This document shows, in pieces, positions 56,701-64,000 of a DNA stretch of 64,000 nt (its first letter is position 1; each line of letters opens with the position of its first letter). This DNA comes from WTFY01 sp965214675. GTDB lineage: Bacteria; Pseudomonadota; Gammaproteobacteria; UBA4575. The stretch is from NCBI GenBank assembly GCA_965214675.1, contig OZ243969.1, positions 558,001 through 622,000 of the forward strand, written 5' to 3'. A program made the position numbers and the translations under genes. The notes under the pieces were generated by a model. The model was not told the origin of the DNA, searched no databases, and was given only the letters and a program-made list of their open reading frames with translations.

Positions 56701-57194
56701 TCCAGCAGATCGGGACGATTGGCATCGAACGACTGGAACCGGCTGACAGGGATCGCCTTGAGCAAACCGGATATGAAATGCTCAAACAGATGGCTGTACC
56801 TGAGGACAGGCTGGATGCGGCTTATATCAACGTGCGCAAGGCGCTGCAGTCCACCCTGCAGGATGACCGGGGTCAGTGGATCCTGAGCGGGCAGCACCAT
56901 GATGCGGGTTGCGAACTGGCCCTGAGTGCAAGGATGGAGGGGGGAGTCGATCATATTGTCATCGACAGGACCTTTATCGATGAAGCCGGTACACGCTGGA
57001 TCATTGACTACAAGGCAAGCACACATACGGGGGGCGGCCTGGATGAATTTCTTGACCAGCAGCAGCAACGCTATTGCGAGCAACTGGAGCGCTATGCGAA
57101 TGTAATGGTCAGGATGGGAGACCATCCTGTTCGACTGGGTTTGTATTTCCCGCTGCTGAAAGGATGGCGGCAATGGGATTTCACCGCAGGCTAG
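53766..57194 (+). CDS. AddA-like UvrD/Rep helicase-nuclease
   Basis: A 1142-residue SF1A helicase with a C-terminal nuclease domain. Motifs: Walker A QAPAGSGKTELLMQRF, motif Ia ITFTRKAAGEMRAR, Walker B LLVDEFQDTSFSQYELL, motif III VGDPMQSIYRFREAE, motif V MTMHKAKGLEFDTVIVPG, and motif VI LLYVAATRARRQLHLL. The nuclease motif RWIIDYKAST lies near the end. With the preceding AddB-like protein it should process double-strand ends for RecA loading. No RecBCD genes are visible in the window. The start at 53766 is set by the overlap with the upstream stop and the typical N-terminus. Confidence 0.92.
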   Translation: MAKPSQVADHRARTQALDASHSFVVQAPAGSGKTELLMQRFLVLLAGAEVPEEIIAITFTRKAAGEMRARVLLALESARCEQAPEDAHKHHTWQLARRALTRDTEQGWELLDNPARFRIQTIDALCASLSRQMPVLSRFGALPEIAENAQPLYLEAAGDTLADLESNEEWSDAVATLLQHMDNRLDRLQGLVAAMLASRDRWLRHIVGTNNPKLQREMLEAAMAHRITEVLGSLTKLFPAKRASSMAELACFAASNLPQHDASAISSCTGLKDLPGPDLEDRDVWEGIAALLLTTKGDFRRTVTKNQGFPPKSSGSSPDDKAKLDTMKVTMQVLLKSLRGEEALREKLAHLQAMPPASYGEYDWEIVQALVQLLRMAAAHLEVVFSERGQVDFTALVQAATRALGEPEAPTDLALALDHRIQHLLVDEFQDTSFSQYELLVRLTAGWQPNDGRTLFVVGDPMQSIYRFREAEVGLFLTAVEHGIGQVPLQPLQLKVNFRSQQGIVDWINEHFPSVLPGYDDANEGAVSYAKSTPFHLADEGDAVTMHLSQGRDDVSEANNILSLVEQARVKQPQGTIAILVRARTHLVEITTHLKRAGLRFQAVEIERLNRCTVVQDLLALTRALSHPGDRIAWLAVLRAPCCGLTLADLHGLACGGGGRTIIDLLGDAKCIARLSEEGQVRIARILPILERALSERERSTLRSRIEGVWIALGGPACVHDRTDLEDAESFFRLLEKLGREEGTADLASLEKRVEQLFAAPDAQADESIQVMTMHKAKGLEFDTVIVPGLSRIPPSDDSQLLHWLEYRRVTGERELVLAPISACGEESISAKYLKRNEIMKSRLEDGRLLYVAATRARRQLHLLGSLVWDEYKGAYNDPDPDSLMAHLYPHVVPVEGVPEGPEDAGPPTGPRPSTPASEAPGQVTGRLRLTAAWQLPQPPESIKAPNPPAPAVDPDDVIPFEWAGETAMAVGTVVHRLLQQIGTIGIERLEPADRDRLEQTGYEMLKQMAVPEDRLDAAYINVRKALQSTLQDDRGQWILSGQHHDAGCELALSARMEGGVDHIVIDRTFIDEAGTRWIIDYKASTHTGGGLDEFLDQQQQRYCEQLERYANVMVRMGDHPVRLGLYFPLLKGWRQWDFTAG

Positions 57195-57225
57195 AGCAGG
57201 TAACCGGTACAGGGAGCATGGCAGG

Positions 57226-57942
57226 ATGAGAACGATCAGTGATATGAATATTGACAGGTGGAGAACCCCCGTGGGGGTCTCGGTCCCGGACGATGAACTG
57301 CGCTTTTTGCTCATACCGGACCGGGTGGAGGCAGCGATCTGTTTTGATCTCGCGCAAAAGGTGCATCTGTATCAGGATCAGATGCGTGGGAAGCCGGATG
57401 AGATCAGCGTGGCTTTGATGATCACGCAGGGCGGACTGCTGCCCGGTATCTTGCTCTACGATCATCTGGTCGAGGGACGTCCCCAGGGCACCCCTAAAAT
57501 CCGGTTCGGCACACTCGGGATTTCGGGTTACGAGGGACCCGGCGAGCGAAGCAATGCGATGCAGGTGCAGCAGGGGGTCTCCGTGGCCGTCCGTGATTGC
57601 ACCGTGCTGATCATCGATGATCTTGGAGACAGCGGCGGTACCATGAAGCTCGCCTCGGAACATGTGATGGAGAAGGGTGCCTGCAGCGTACTGACGCTGG
57701 TCCCGTACATGAAGCCGGAAGCTGTGCAGAGCTTCAGAGCAGATTTTTCCTTTGGAGAGGTGCCGCAGGACACCTGGATCATCACACCCAGGGAGCGTGT
57801 CGAGACCCTGATGAAACGGGTTCCTGTGTGGAAACAAAGAGGTGCTACGGAACGGGAATGCCGCCGCAGGCTGTGCGAGCTGATCGGGTACAGTACAGCG
57901 GAAGTGAACTACTACCTACCTGTAGCCTACGATCTGGGCTGA
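57226..57942 (+). CDS. phosphoribosyltransferase-domain protein
   Basis: A 238-residue type I phosphoribosyltransferase fold. The PRPP-binding motif is VLIIDDLGDSGGTMKLA (near residue 125), with an earlier loop VALMITQGGLLPGILL. The closest familiar enzymes are guanine/hypoxanthine-type phosphoribosyltransferases, but the C-terminal 60 residues are not typical of Hpt or Gpt. The base used cannot be told. It follows the AddA-like gene by 31 bp and may be co-transcribed. Confidence 0.78.
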   Translation: MRTISDMNIDRWRTPVGVSVPDDELRFLLIPDRVEAAICFDLAQKVHLYQDQMRGKPDEISVALMITQGGLLPGILLYDHLVEGRPQGTPKIRFGTLGISGYEGPGERSNAMQVQQGVSVAVRDCTVLIIDDLGDSGGTMKLASEHVMEKGACSVLTLVPYMKPEAVQSFRADFSFGEVPQDTWIITPRERVETLMKRVPVWKQRGATERECRRRLCELIGYSTAEVNYYLPVAYDLG

Positions 57943-58036
57943 CCAGTGGCAGAGTGGCAAAGGTTTGCACAAGCCGGAGCAGCCGATGAACTGACCGGGT
58001 TGCCTGATGCCTCAAATGGGCAGCACCGGGCAGGGT

Positions 58037-58504
58037 TCAGGTAAGTGCATCAGGTGTGGCAGCCAGTGCTTCGTCCAGGGTAACGACCGGCAGACCAGCC
58101 TTGATCCATCCCGGGCCGCGGTTCGAGCCAAGCATGCCTTCAGAGACATCGGAGAAACCATCGTAACCAGCCAGTCGCAGGGCACGCATGACTGACCCTG
58201 ATCGAATGCCGGTTGCACAGATCAGTGCCAGGGGACGATCCTCTGCCAGTTCGTGGGCGGTGAACAGACGTTCGATAAACCGCCAGTGATGGACACTGAC
58301 CGCCCAGGCACCTTGAGCAATACCCGTCTCACGCCATTCGCCACGTGATCGGATATCCAGCATCCGGATCCGGTCTTCCAGAAGCTCTTCATGGGCCTGC
58401 TGCACGGTCAGGATGCCACTGTTTTGCGCTGGTGTTGCTGCCAAACTCGGCAGCGCCGGCAGGGCGGCCAGCAATACAAGGAATTGTCTGCGCTGGAACT
58501 TCAT
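58037..58504 (-). CDS. exported rhodanese-domain protein
   Basis: 155 residues with an N-terminal signal containing a twin arginine (QRRQFLVLLAALPALPSLA), which suggests Tat export. A single rhodanese domain follows, with the active-site loop CATGIRSGS holding the catalytic cysteine. Such proteins move sulphur or bind oxyanions. The partner is unknown. The gene is convergent with the phosphoribosyltransferase gene. Confidence 0.85.
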   Translation of the reverse strand: MKFQRRQFLVLLAALPALPSLAATPAQNSGILTVQQAHEELLEDRIRMLDIRSRGEWRETGIAQGAWAVSVHHWRFIERLFTAHELAEDRPLALICATGIRSGSVMRALRLAGYDGFSDVSEGMLGSNRGPGWIKAGLPVVTLDEALAATPDALT

Positions 58505-58687
58505 TCAGCTGTCTCCCTGGATCTTTTTGTCATTTCATACGCTCCAGTGTGCCCGGTTTGGAGTTTGATGCTCTTATCACGGATCATGACCGGAAGGGTA
58601 GCATGCCCGGGCAGTTCGGTGAATCAAAGCCATCACCTTCGATGAGCAACTTTAAGCTATGAAAACTTGCCAAGATTTCTTATAGGC

Positions 58688-59233
58688 TTAAACAAAAGCA
58701 GCCGATGGTAATTCAGGCCAAAAGGCCGCACTTTCTCTATCCGCTTGAATTCCAATATCTCCACAAAGATACTCCCGGCACAGCACAGTCATACCGACTT
58801 CTGGAGTAACCGACAACTTTTCGACCAAAGCATCCCGAAACTTATTGGAGTCTTTTGCACAAATATATATTCCAATTCTACGCATTACATAACTTGCGAT
58901 CAGAACACCCAATCCAGTTTTCCAGACAATGTCTAACCCCCAAATATAGGAAGAAAGTATGCCAGTCAGGATCAGCAGCACGCCTACCGGAATCAAAAAT
59001 AAACTAAGACCTCTCCAGGTAGTATATCGACCAAGTTCCGGATGATTTCTAGGCAGGAAAAGTATGTCAATGAGTATTACAGCCGACCCATCAACCAATG
59101 CCGTTTTTATCTGCTCCCAATTATCCCAGAGGTCGTCCACTACAGTAATCGTCTCTGAATCAAGTGCCTGTGGAGCAATGTCCTGGACATGTTTTCGAAA
59201 ATCATCCTTCGATGGCTTTACTGCATAATTCAT
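58688..59233 (-). CDS. hypothetical protein with two membrane segments
   Basis: 181 residues, not recognised. The sequence has a soluble N-terminal part of about 70 residues, two hydrophobic helices near 75-95 and 100-118 (LFLIPVGVLLILTGILSSYI and VWKTGLGVLIASYVM), and a C-terminal domain of about 60 residues. No strong ribosome site precedes the ATG. The base composition is more A+T-rich than the genes before it, and it begins the accessory-looking tail of the window. Confidence 0.65.
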   Translation of the reverse strand: MNYAVKPSKDDFRKHVQDIAPQALDSETITVVDDLWDNWEQIKTALVDGSAVILIDILFLPRNHPELGRYTTWRGLSLFLIPVGVLLILTGILSSYIWGLDIVWKTGLGVLIASYVMRRIGIYICAKDSNKFRDALVEKLSVTPEVGMTVLCREYLCGDIGIQADRESAAFWPELPSAAFV

Positions 59234-59622
59234 AGGCGAATGAATAAACCGTTCAGCTTCAGAGTTTTAAATTCCGTACTGAAATCTGATGGGTTCGATA
59301 GTTGTTTGAGAGATATCATTCTAGCTGAATCCAGAAGTAAATTATGGTGGATGTAAAAGCCGTGGAAATTTCCCTGGCTTATTCAGTCCTTGCACCCGAG
59401 GTGCGTGATTTCAGAGGGGTAATGACTGGCCGCAGGGTTATCCAATGATCGGCAAACCTTGCTTGCCGTTTTGGCAGTCAGGACATTTTCTCTGCCAAAT
59501 ATACATTCCGTTGAACAGGAACTTGAGCAGACCATGCCGGGTACGGCAGACGTGATGTTAATGATTCGGATCTCGGTCTTTGGAGGAGATCCCGGTTCAG
59601 ATAGTACAACAGGAGCATCTGC
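59234..59622. other. gap with no clear gene
   Basis: 389 bases without a convincing gene. On the minus strand an open stretch of about 40 codons at 59438-59557 reads LLKFLFNGMYIWQRKCPDCQ and then a stop. It may be the end of a lost gene, but it is too short to call. Confidence 0.4.
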
Positions 59623-60405
59623 CTAATGCAACGCTGCCTGGATGCCATCCCAGAACTCCAGCCTTGTCGTCAATGCCTTTTCTGCCACAGCCACTGCATC
59701 GGTCTGTTTTTGCGGGGACCCGTCACACAGTTCATTCAGAAGCTGGATGGCAAGTGGGCCGTGCTTGTCCGCATCCAGTTGCGTGTGGCGGTCCAGGTAG
59801 GCATACAAATTAGGGGATGATTCAGCGTCAAGGTTCAGGCAGCTTTGTATGGATTGAAAAAGTCGGGGAACCAGGTCTTCTCTGCCGTAGGCCAGCACGG
59901 CCGTCAGCAAGTGAACCTCGTTTTGCTCAATCACATCAAACGTGAATCGCATGAAGCGCCTGGAAGGTGCGGGAATGTCAGGAAATTCAAGGGCAGCCTC
60001 AAGCCCATCAGCGCTGACCATGGCTAGAAAGGTCCTGACCGGTTGGATATCTGCCCCGGCCTCTGTCATGGCAAGCAAATAACTCTCGAAATGACTGGCA
60101 TGGGTGGTTTTGGCATCAGGGGTCAAGGCGCCATCTGACTCCTCGTCGAGCACCAGCTGGTTCACAAAATTTGCAAGGCGGGAATTCTTGGGAGGCACCC
60201 ACGGTATAGTTGCGGGGGCAATGGCATTCTGCAGGGATTTGACCAGAGACATGAAATCCCAAACCGCGTAGACATGATGCTCCATGAAGACTCTCAGGTT
60301 TTCACGGGTCGTGATTTTGAGGTACAGATCGTGGGTCAGTAACTTGTTCTGCAGCGCGGTGTACTGCGGTGACACATGCTTAGATTTGGCAATAGTTTCA
60401 ATCAT
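59623..60405 (-). CDS. DUF3050 protein, haem-oxygenase-like fold
   Basis: A 260-residue protein that I place in DUF3050. It is all-helical and carries possible metal ligands: FMEHHVYAVWDFM near residue 43, EQNEVHLLTAVLAYGRED near 165, and YLDRHTQLDADKHGP near 205. The last reads H-x3-D-x3-H, like the late metal motif in haem-oxygenase-like di-iron enzymes. The family's reaction is not known to me. It stands alone, with gaps on both sides. Confidence 0.75.
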   Translation of the reverse strand: MIETIAKSKHVSPQYTALQNKLLTHDLYLKITTRENLRVFMEHHVYAVWDFMSLVKSLQNAIAPATIPWVPPKNSRLANFVNQLVLDEESDGALTPDAKTTHASHFESYLLAMTEAGADIQPVRTFLAMVSADGLEAALEFPDIPAPSRRFMRFTFDVIEQNEVHLLTAVLAYGREDLVPRLFQSIQSCLNLDAESSPNLYAYLDRHTQLDADKHGPLAIQLLNELCDGSPQKQTDAVAVAEKALTTRLEFWDGIQAALH

Positions 60406-60737
60406 TGGGAACTTTCAGATTTTGAAGAACGCCGTTACTTATCGTGACAATCGCAAGGGGAATGCACTCACTCATTTTGAAAATTCAGGTGAAGTTTTTG
60501 GCAGGAAGGTATTTGGTGCAGTTTCACGGGAGTCCAATATAACCACAAGATAGTACCTGCATTAAAAAGCTTCAACTAAATGATCAGCCTATCCAGGCGT
60601 TCCTTTCCGGTTAATCAGGCACACCCACATAGGGGCTTAAATTTCTTCGAGTTCCGCATTTTATTGTCATCTGTTTTTTTTGAAATCTGATGTTTATACT
60701 GATCACCTCCTTCGCAGCACCCTGAGTGCAGCGGACT
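60406..60737. other. gap with no clear gene
   Basis: 332 bases. The only signal is an extended Shine-Dalgarno match on the minus strand, AAGGAGGTGATC at 60701-60712, with only 13- and 19-codon frames starting downstream of it. Confidence 0.4.
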
Positions 60738-61493
60738 TCAACGGACACGCAGCACAATGAACTCGTAGCCGTAGAACTCTGAGCAGGTATGCCAGATATC
60801 AATTTCGTGCTGACACTGGTCCGCCAGTTCCTGGGCATCCTGCTCGTCGTGATGACGCCTGCGGAATACGGCGATGTTGTCCTGAAGCGGTCGATAGTAG
60901 TCGTTCCACCACGCTGACTCTGGGAGTGGGAAGTGCTCCACGATTTCATAGCCGCATGTCTCGACGACATCAAGGAGTGCAGCGGTGCTGCGAATTGCCG
61001 GGTACTCCCGGTTCCAGAAAGAAGTGCATACGGAGGGTGGTTTGGGCTTACGCCAACACACTTCGCTCAGTGCAATGTGCCCGTTGTGCCGAAGCAGCCG
61101 CCGCCAGTCGCGAAGGCCTTTTTCAACTCCCACTTTGTAGATAGCGCCTTCGCACCAGATCAGGTCGAAGGAGCCGTCTGCGAAGTCGAGACTGCGCATG
61201 TCCGCTACACGCGCTTCCAGTCGGTCCGTGACGCCGAGTCTGCGGGCTTCGCGATTCAGGGTGTCGATGAAAGGTGGATGGTTGTCGACAGCGATGATGC
61301 GTGACGGAGTACTGCGCGCTAGCACAAGGGTTTGGGCGCCGGTTCCGCAGCCAATGTCTAGCATGCGGGTATGTGGCCCAACATTCGACACAAACCCAAG
61401 GGCTCGTAGGGTGCTGGCTGAGTTTCCCGGCCCTTGCCGGGATAGTCCATTGAATAACTCGAAGAACAGCGCGGTGGCACGATCTGGTTTCAT
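60738..61493 (-). CDS. class I SAM-dependent methyltransferase
   Basis: A 251-residue methyltransferase with the SAM-binding motif MLDIGCGTGAQTLVLA, the ribose-binding acidic position in IIAVDNHPPFID, and VADMRSLDFADGSFDLIWCE. The substrate is unknown; the sequence has the general small-molecule type II fold. The region is flanked by non-coding gaps, and no operon partner is evident. Confidence 0.87.
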   Translation of the reverse strand: MKPDRATALFFELFNGLSRQGPGNSASTLRALGFVSNVGPHTRMLDIGCGTGAQTLVLARSTPSRIIAVDNHPPFIDTLNREARRLGVTDRLEARVADMRSLDFADGSFDLIWCEGAIYKVGVEKGLRDWRRLLRHNGHIALSEVCWRKPKPPSVCTSFWNREYPAIRSTAALLDVVETCGYEIVEHFPLPESAWWNDYYRPLQDNIAVFRRRHHDEQDAQELADQCQHEIDIWHTCSEFYGYEFIVLRVR

Positions 61494-61761
61494 GGCCCCT
61501 GTTGTTGCTGGTATCTTGGTTGTGCCTAGAAGACTCAGAGCTTTAAGTTCCTTAGTGCTGTGTGTGGTAATTGATATCTGTTTAAACGAGTCTGGTGCCC
61601 ATGCTTCCGCCTCATTAAGTATCTAAACCTTAGAAAATGTAGTTTAGCTGCTGATTAACCCTGTGCCGAGTATGTCAGCTCCCAACGGGCCAACACCTCG
61701 GTCGTGCTCTAATTGCAGGTTAAGAAATGCGTTGTCGTTTGCCCTACAATGTATCGTCTGT

Positions 61762-62199
61762 ATGAAAAATATAAAGAACATTTTCCGCAACCTTGAAAAA
61801 AAGATGGAACAGTCGCGTTGGTTTGAAAATGACTGGAGGATCTACAACACAGGTAGTTACCTGCAACTCTATAAGGCCAACTGGCACAATGAGAATCAGT
61901 CCGGTGTACATTTTGAGACGTATATTGAAGCTACCCAGATCAGGCAAAAGGCGTTTCCAGTCAGCATGCATGCCGAAGCAGATTGCCCATCGCAGTCATG
62001 CTTTATCCAGAAATTCCTGGAATTAGAGGGAGATCGCATTCAGCGTTGGAAGGGATATAAGATAGTCGGTGAGGGGTATAGTGTTTGTCAGCGGAAACTT
62101 CCGCTCAATTTCAAGAATCTAGAAGAACGGCTTCTTGAAGAGTTAAGCCGGCTTCGGCAGCTTGAAGCTGGTATTGATCAGATATTGCGTACGCTTTGA
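61762..62199 (+). CDS. hypothetical protein
   Basis: About 145 residues from the ATG at 61762 (MKNIKNIFRNLEKKMEQSRW). Not recognised. It is soluble, has WFENDWRIYNTGSYLQLYK near the N-terminus and a coiled-coil-like C-terminus (LEERLLEELSRLRQLE). The frame is open upstream to 61663, but that stretch looks like non-coding DNA. It may be a small accessory protein of the island-like tail. Confidence 0.6.
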   Translation: MKNIKNIFRNLEKKMEQSRWFENDWRIYNTGSYLQLYKANWHNENQSGVHFETYIEATQIRQKAFPVSMHAEADCPSQSCFIQKFLELEGDRIQRWKGYKIVGEGYSVCQRKLPLNFKNLEERLLEELSRLRQLEAGIDQILRTL

Positions 62200-62359
62200 G
62201 GCGCTTAGGCAGCCGACTTCCACGCCGTCGGTAGCGGGTGGAGGGCTCCTAATGCGAGTTACTCAAAGATATCCCTGTTTTCACCAACGCTGCGTTACAG
62301 GAAATATACTGCACATAAAATGCTGTGCTTAGGGTTATTGGAAGCTATCGGACGTTAAC

Positions 62360-62396
62360 GGATGTCTTAGTGGCGGGGCGGCGGGGATCGAATTCA
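62360..62396. repeat. direct repeat copy A, tRNA/tmRNA 3'-end-like
   Basis: 37 bp that match 63954-63990 at 30 positions; all seven differences are transitions. The reverse complement resembles the T-arm and acceptor end of tmRNA or a tRNA (TTCGATCCCCGCCGCCCCGC). No complete tRNA can be folded around it. It could be an attachment-site scar. Confidence 0.65.
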
Positions 62397-62493
62397 CGCT
62401 GTATATGATTGATCTAGTAGGACTTTAGTAACTGAAAATAGCAAAGTATTACTTTCTGTATTGCTAAGAATATAGGACACAGAGTTGCTGGCA

Positions 62494-62706
62494 TTATTTA
62501 GAGGAAATTGGTCTATCCTGCTCAAACGTGCCGATTGATTCTCTACAGCAATCACAAATTACCACATAACCTGGTATAGCCTTAGGTGGCCTTGTTTCTA
62601 TACGGGTGTAGCCTTTTGAATTGGGCTGACATCCATGATGTGCATAGATTACCGCATCGGATTCGGGGTCACGGTGTCTTACATCGTTTATGTAGAGAAA
62701 CTTCAT
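62494..62706 (-). CDS. small cysteine-containing hypothetical protein
   Basis: 70 residues, not recognised. AAGGAG lies six bases before the ATG, a strong start signal. Histidines and cysteines (HHGC and CDCC) could bind a metal. It is probably co-oriented with the next small gene in the accessory tail. Confidence 0.6.
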   Translation of the reverse strand: MKFLYINDVRHRDPESDAVIYAHHGCQPNSKGYTRIETRPPKAIPGYVVICDCCRESIGTFEQDRPISSK

Positions 62707-62739
62707 TACAGACTCCTTTTTCGCATGTTTTTACCTGTC

Positions 62740-63078
62740 TCATTTAAAGAGAAAACAAGCCACAATAAGCTTACAGGCAGCAATAGTTGCAGCGGAAGCA
62801 GATATCCATAAACCTATTTGTGTGTATTTATGGCTCTTTTTTAGCTGACTGATTTCAGTCTCTCTTTCCCACAGAGTTGCTGCAGCATTGAATGACATTC
62901 CTTCCTCATGGAGCCTAAAAAAGCAGGTATTAGATCGTTGTTTGTCTAATATATGTTGAAGATTTTCATGCAGCCCGCGATCTAGATCTGCATTCCATAC
63001 ACCATGAAAGCATTGCAAAGTGTCACGATTATTTGGTGCGCTCAGAGTGTTTCGTTTGTTTTGAGGAATGGGATTCAT
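62740..63078 (-). CDS. hypothetical protein with C-terminal membrane helix
   Basis: 112 residues, not recognised. A soluble N-terminal part with a possible coiled coil (ERETEISQLKKSHK) is followed by one hydrophobic helix at the C-terminus (IGLWISASAATIAACKLIVA). AAGGGGA lies directly before the ATG. It looks tail-anchored. It is 33 bp upstream of the small cysteine-containing gene on the same strand. Confidence 0.55.
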   Translation of the reverse strand: MNPIPQNKRNTLSAPNNRDTLQCFHGVWNADLDRGLHENLQHILDKQRSNTCFFRLHEEGMSFNAAATLWERETEISQLKKSHKYTQIGLWISASAATIAACKLIVACFLFK

Positions 63079-63260
63079 TCCCCTTGTATGTCATAGTCGA
63101 CGTGCAAGAAAGTGACAATTCCGACAACAGCGTATCAAGGGGAATCTCCTTTAACTAAGTGATCTATCATTTCTAGAATAACCAATCTTGCAATCTAAAA
63201 AATGTGTACATAACTGAGTGTATAATTACTTAGTACTGACTGCTTTGGATGAGCTAAATT

Positions 63261-63623
63261 ATGAAAAGGTTTTTTGTCATTCTTGTGTTGTCAATATTGG
63301 TGATTGTGTCAGATGGAAATAGTGAGGAGAAGGCTGCGCAAGAACGAGCAAAGGAGTTGGCATGGATAGAAATGGCAAAAGATGCTGTTAGAAGCAAGTT
63401 GTTTGATCCTGAAGAGGTGAAGTTTAGAGATGTTTTTTTCACGCGAAGAAATATGAACAATATTCCAATGGTATGCGGCTATATAAGTATAAAGAATCAG
63501 TATGGGAGATACACTGGCTTTCAAAGGTTTGTTTCTGGCGCAACTGAGGAACTAACATTTCTTGAGTCTCAAGTAGCAGATGATTTTGGCAGAGTATGGC
63601 AAACTCTTTGTGGCAAGAGGTAA
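63261..63623 (+). CDS. exported hypothetical protein
   Basis: 120 residues with a signal peptide (MKRFFVILVLSILVIVSDG). The mature part has the pattern KLFDPEEVKFRDVFF, VCGYISIKNQYGRYTGFQRF and a final cysteine (LCGKR). This resembles a widespread family of small secreted proteins of unknown role, often found in phage or island DNA. The two cysteines (VCGY and TLCG) could form a disulphide. The gene is A+T-rich. Confidence 0.7.
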   Translation: MKRFFVILVLSILVIVSDGNSEEKAAQERAKELAWIEMAKDAVRSKLFDPEEVKFRDVFFTRRNMNNIPMVCGYISIKNQYGRYTGFQRFVSGATEELTFLESQVADDFGRVWQTLCGKR

Positions 63624-64000
63624 TTGAATGCTACACCTTAAACTAGGAAATTCCGATAGTTAAAGTTTAGCTATACATCCGAACATACCTTGACTTTTAT
63701 ATCTCAGTTGGTGGCTTTTGATCGCCTTGTGCCTGAACAACTGAGATTCCTCTCTGCGCAGTTTCTATGTGGTCTGACCACCAGCGCATCTTCACTGAAC
63801 GGCTTGGTAATTCTAGGAATTGTAGTAATACGCTCCTGAGGAAATATGCTCCGTATTACTAAAAGTATTACTAAAACTGCCAGATTTTACACAACAGCTC
63901 TGTGCAGCATAGGATGTCAGTACACGTTAAATACTGAATTATAAGACATTACAGGACATCTCAGTGGTGGGGCGGCGGGAATCGAACCCAGAGGACATCC
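63624..64000. other. gap at the right edge
   Basis: 377 A+T-rich bases with no convincing gene. The second tRNA/tmRNA-like repeat lies near the window end. Confidence 0.5.
63954..63990. repeat. direct repeat copy B, tRNA/tmRNA 3'-end-like
   Basis: Partner of the repeat at 62360-62396. The reverse complement reads GGTTCGATTCCCGCCGCCCC followed by ACCA, very like the end of tmRNA but one base short in the acceptor arm. The window ends ten bases later, so whether a full RNA gene follows cannot be seen. Confidence 0.65.

Noticed and set aside
62360..62396. Complete tRNA gene
   Set aside because: Only the T-arm and acceptor-like part is present; no anticodon arm or 5' acceptor strand can be placed.

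Overview
The window reads as chromosomal DNA of a gammaproteobacterium with mid-50s percent G+C (my estimate by eye). The evidence is gene order shared with Escherichia coli and relatives: nudJ-mnmA-hflD near purB; clpS-clpA near infA; fabD-fabG-acpP-fabF-pabC-mltG-tmk-holB; and sucA-sucB. I cannot name a genus. Both window edges cut through features.

Layout. 1-1.6 kb: end of a GldG-type ABC auxiliary gene and a DUF4340 gene broken by a +1 frameshift. 1.6-10.8 kb: purB, a lone TnpB-type transposon gene, fumC, acnA, hflD, mnmA and nudJ, which looks like the ancestral nudJ-mnmA-hflD-purB block opened by insertions. 11-15 kb: clpS-clpA, a phosphoglycolate phosphatase, a fragment of a LysR/CbbR-like regulator, and infA. 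15.2-22.3 kb: fatty acid synthesis genes, then pabC, mltG, tmk, holB. 22.4-28.1 kb: the 2-oxoglutarate dehydrogenase operon sucA-sucB-lpd. With acnA and fumC, much of the TCA cycle lies within 23 kb.

28.2-33.0 kb holds the most unusual locus. It is a 1595-codon gene for a modular surface protein (Calx-beta-like and cadherin-like repeats, then an autotransporter-type beta-barrel). Its start codon is followed by 38 perfect copies of a 5-bp repeat. The reading frame passes through the repeat to a signal peptide about 110 codons in, and the other two frames hit stops within 50 bp after the tract. This has the architecture of a translational phase-variation switch and is my main candidate for an undescribed system.

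33.4-46.3 kb: an RRM RNA-binding protein, fadI-fadJ-type beta-oxidation genes, a class V aminotransferase, bioA, a convergent pair of an L,D-transpeptidase and a Braun-type lipoprotein, an AI-2E transporter, a PPK2 kinase, a HIT protein, and an exbB-exbD-exbD-tonB operon. 46.4-57.9 kb: a TM0106-type nuclease/helicase, bfd and bfr sharing a Fur-box-like site, an AddB-like/AddA-like nuclease-helicase pair, and a phosphoribosyltransferase.

58-64 kb: a rhodanese with a Tat-like signal, then sparser and more A+T-rich DNA with small unrecognised genes, a DUF3050 protein and a methyltransferase. It contains two diverged direct repeats resembling the 3' end of tmRNA/tRNA. This tail looks like accessory or island DNA.
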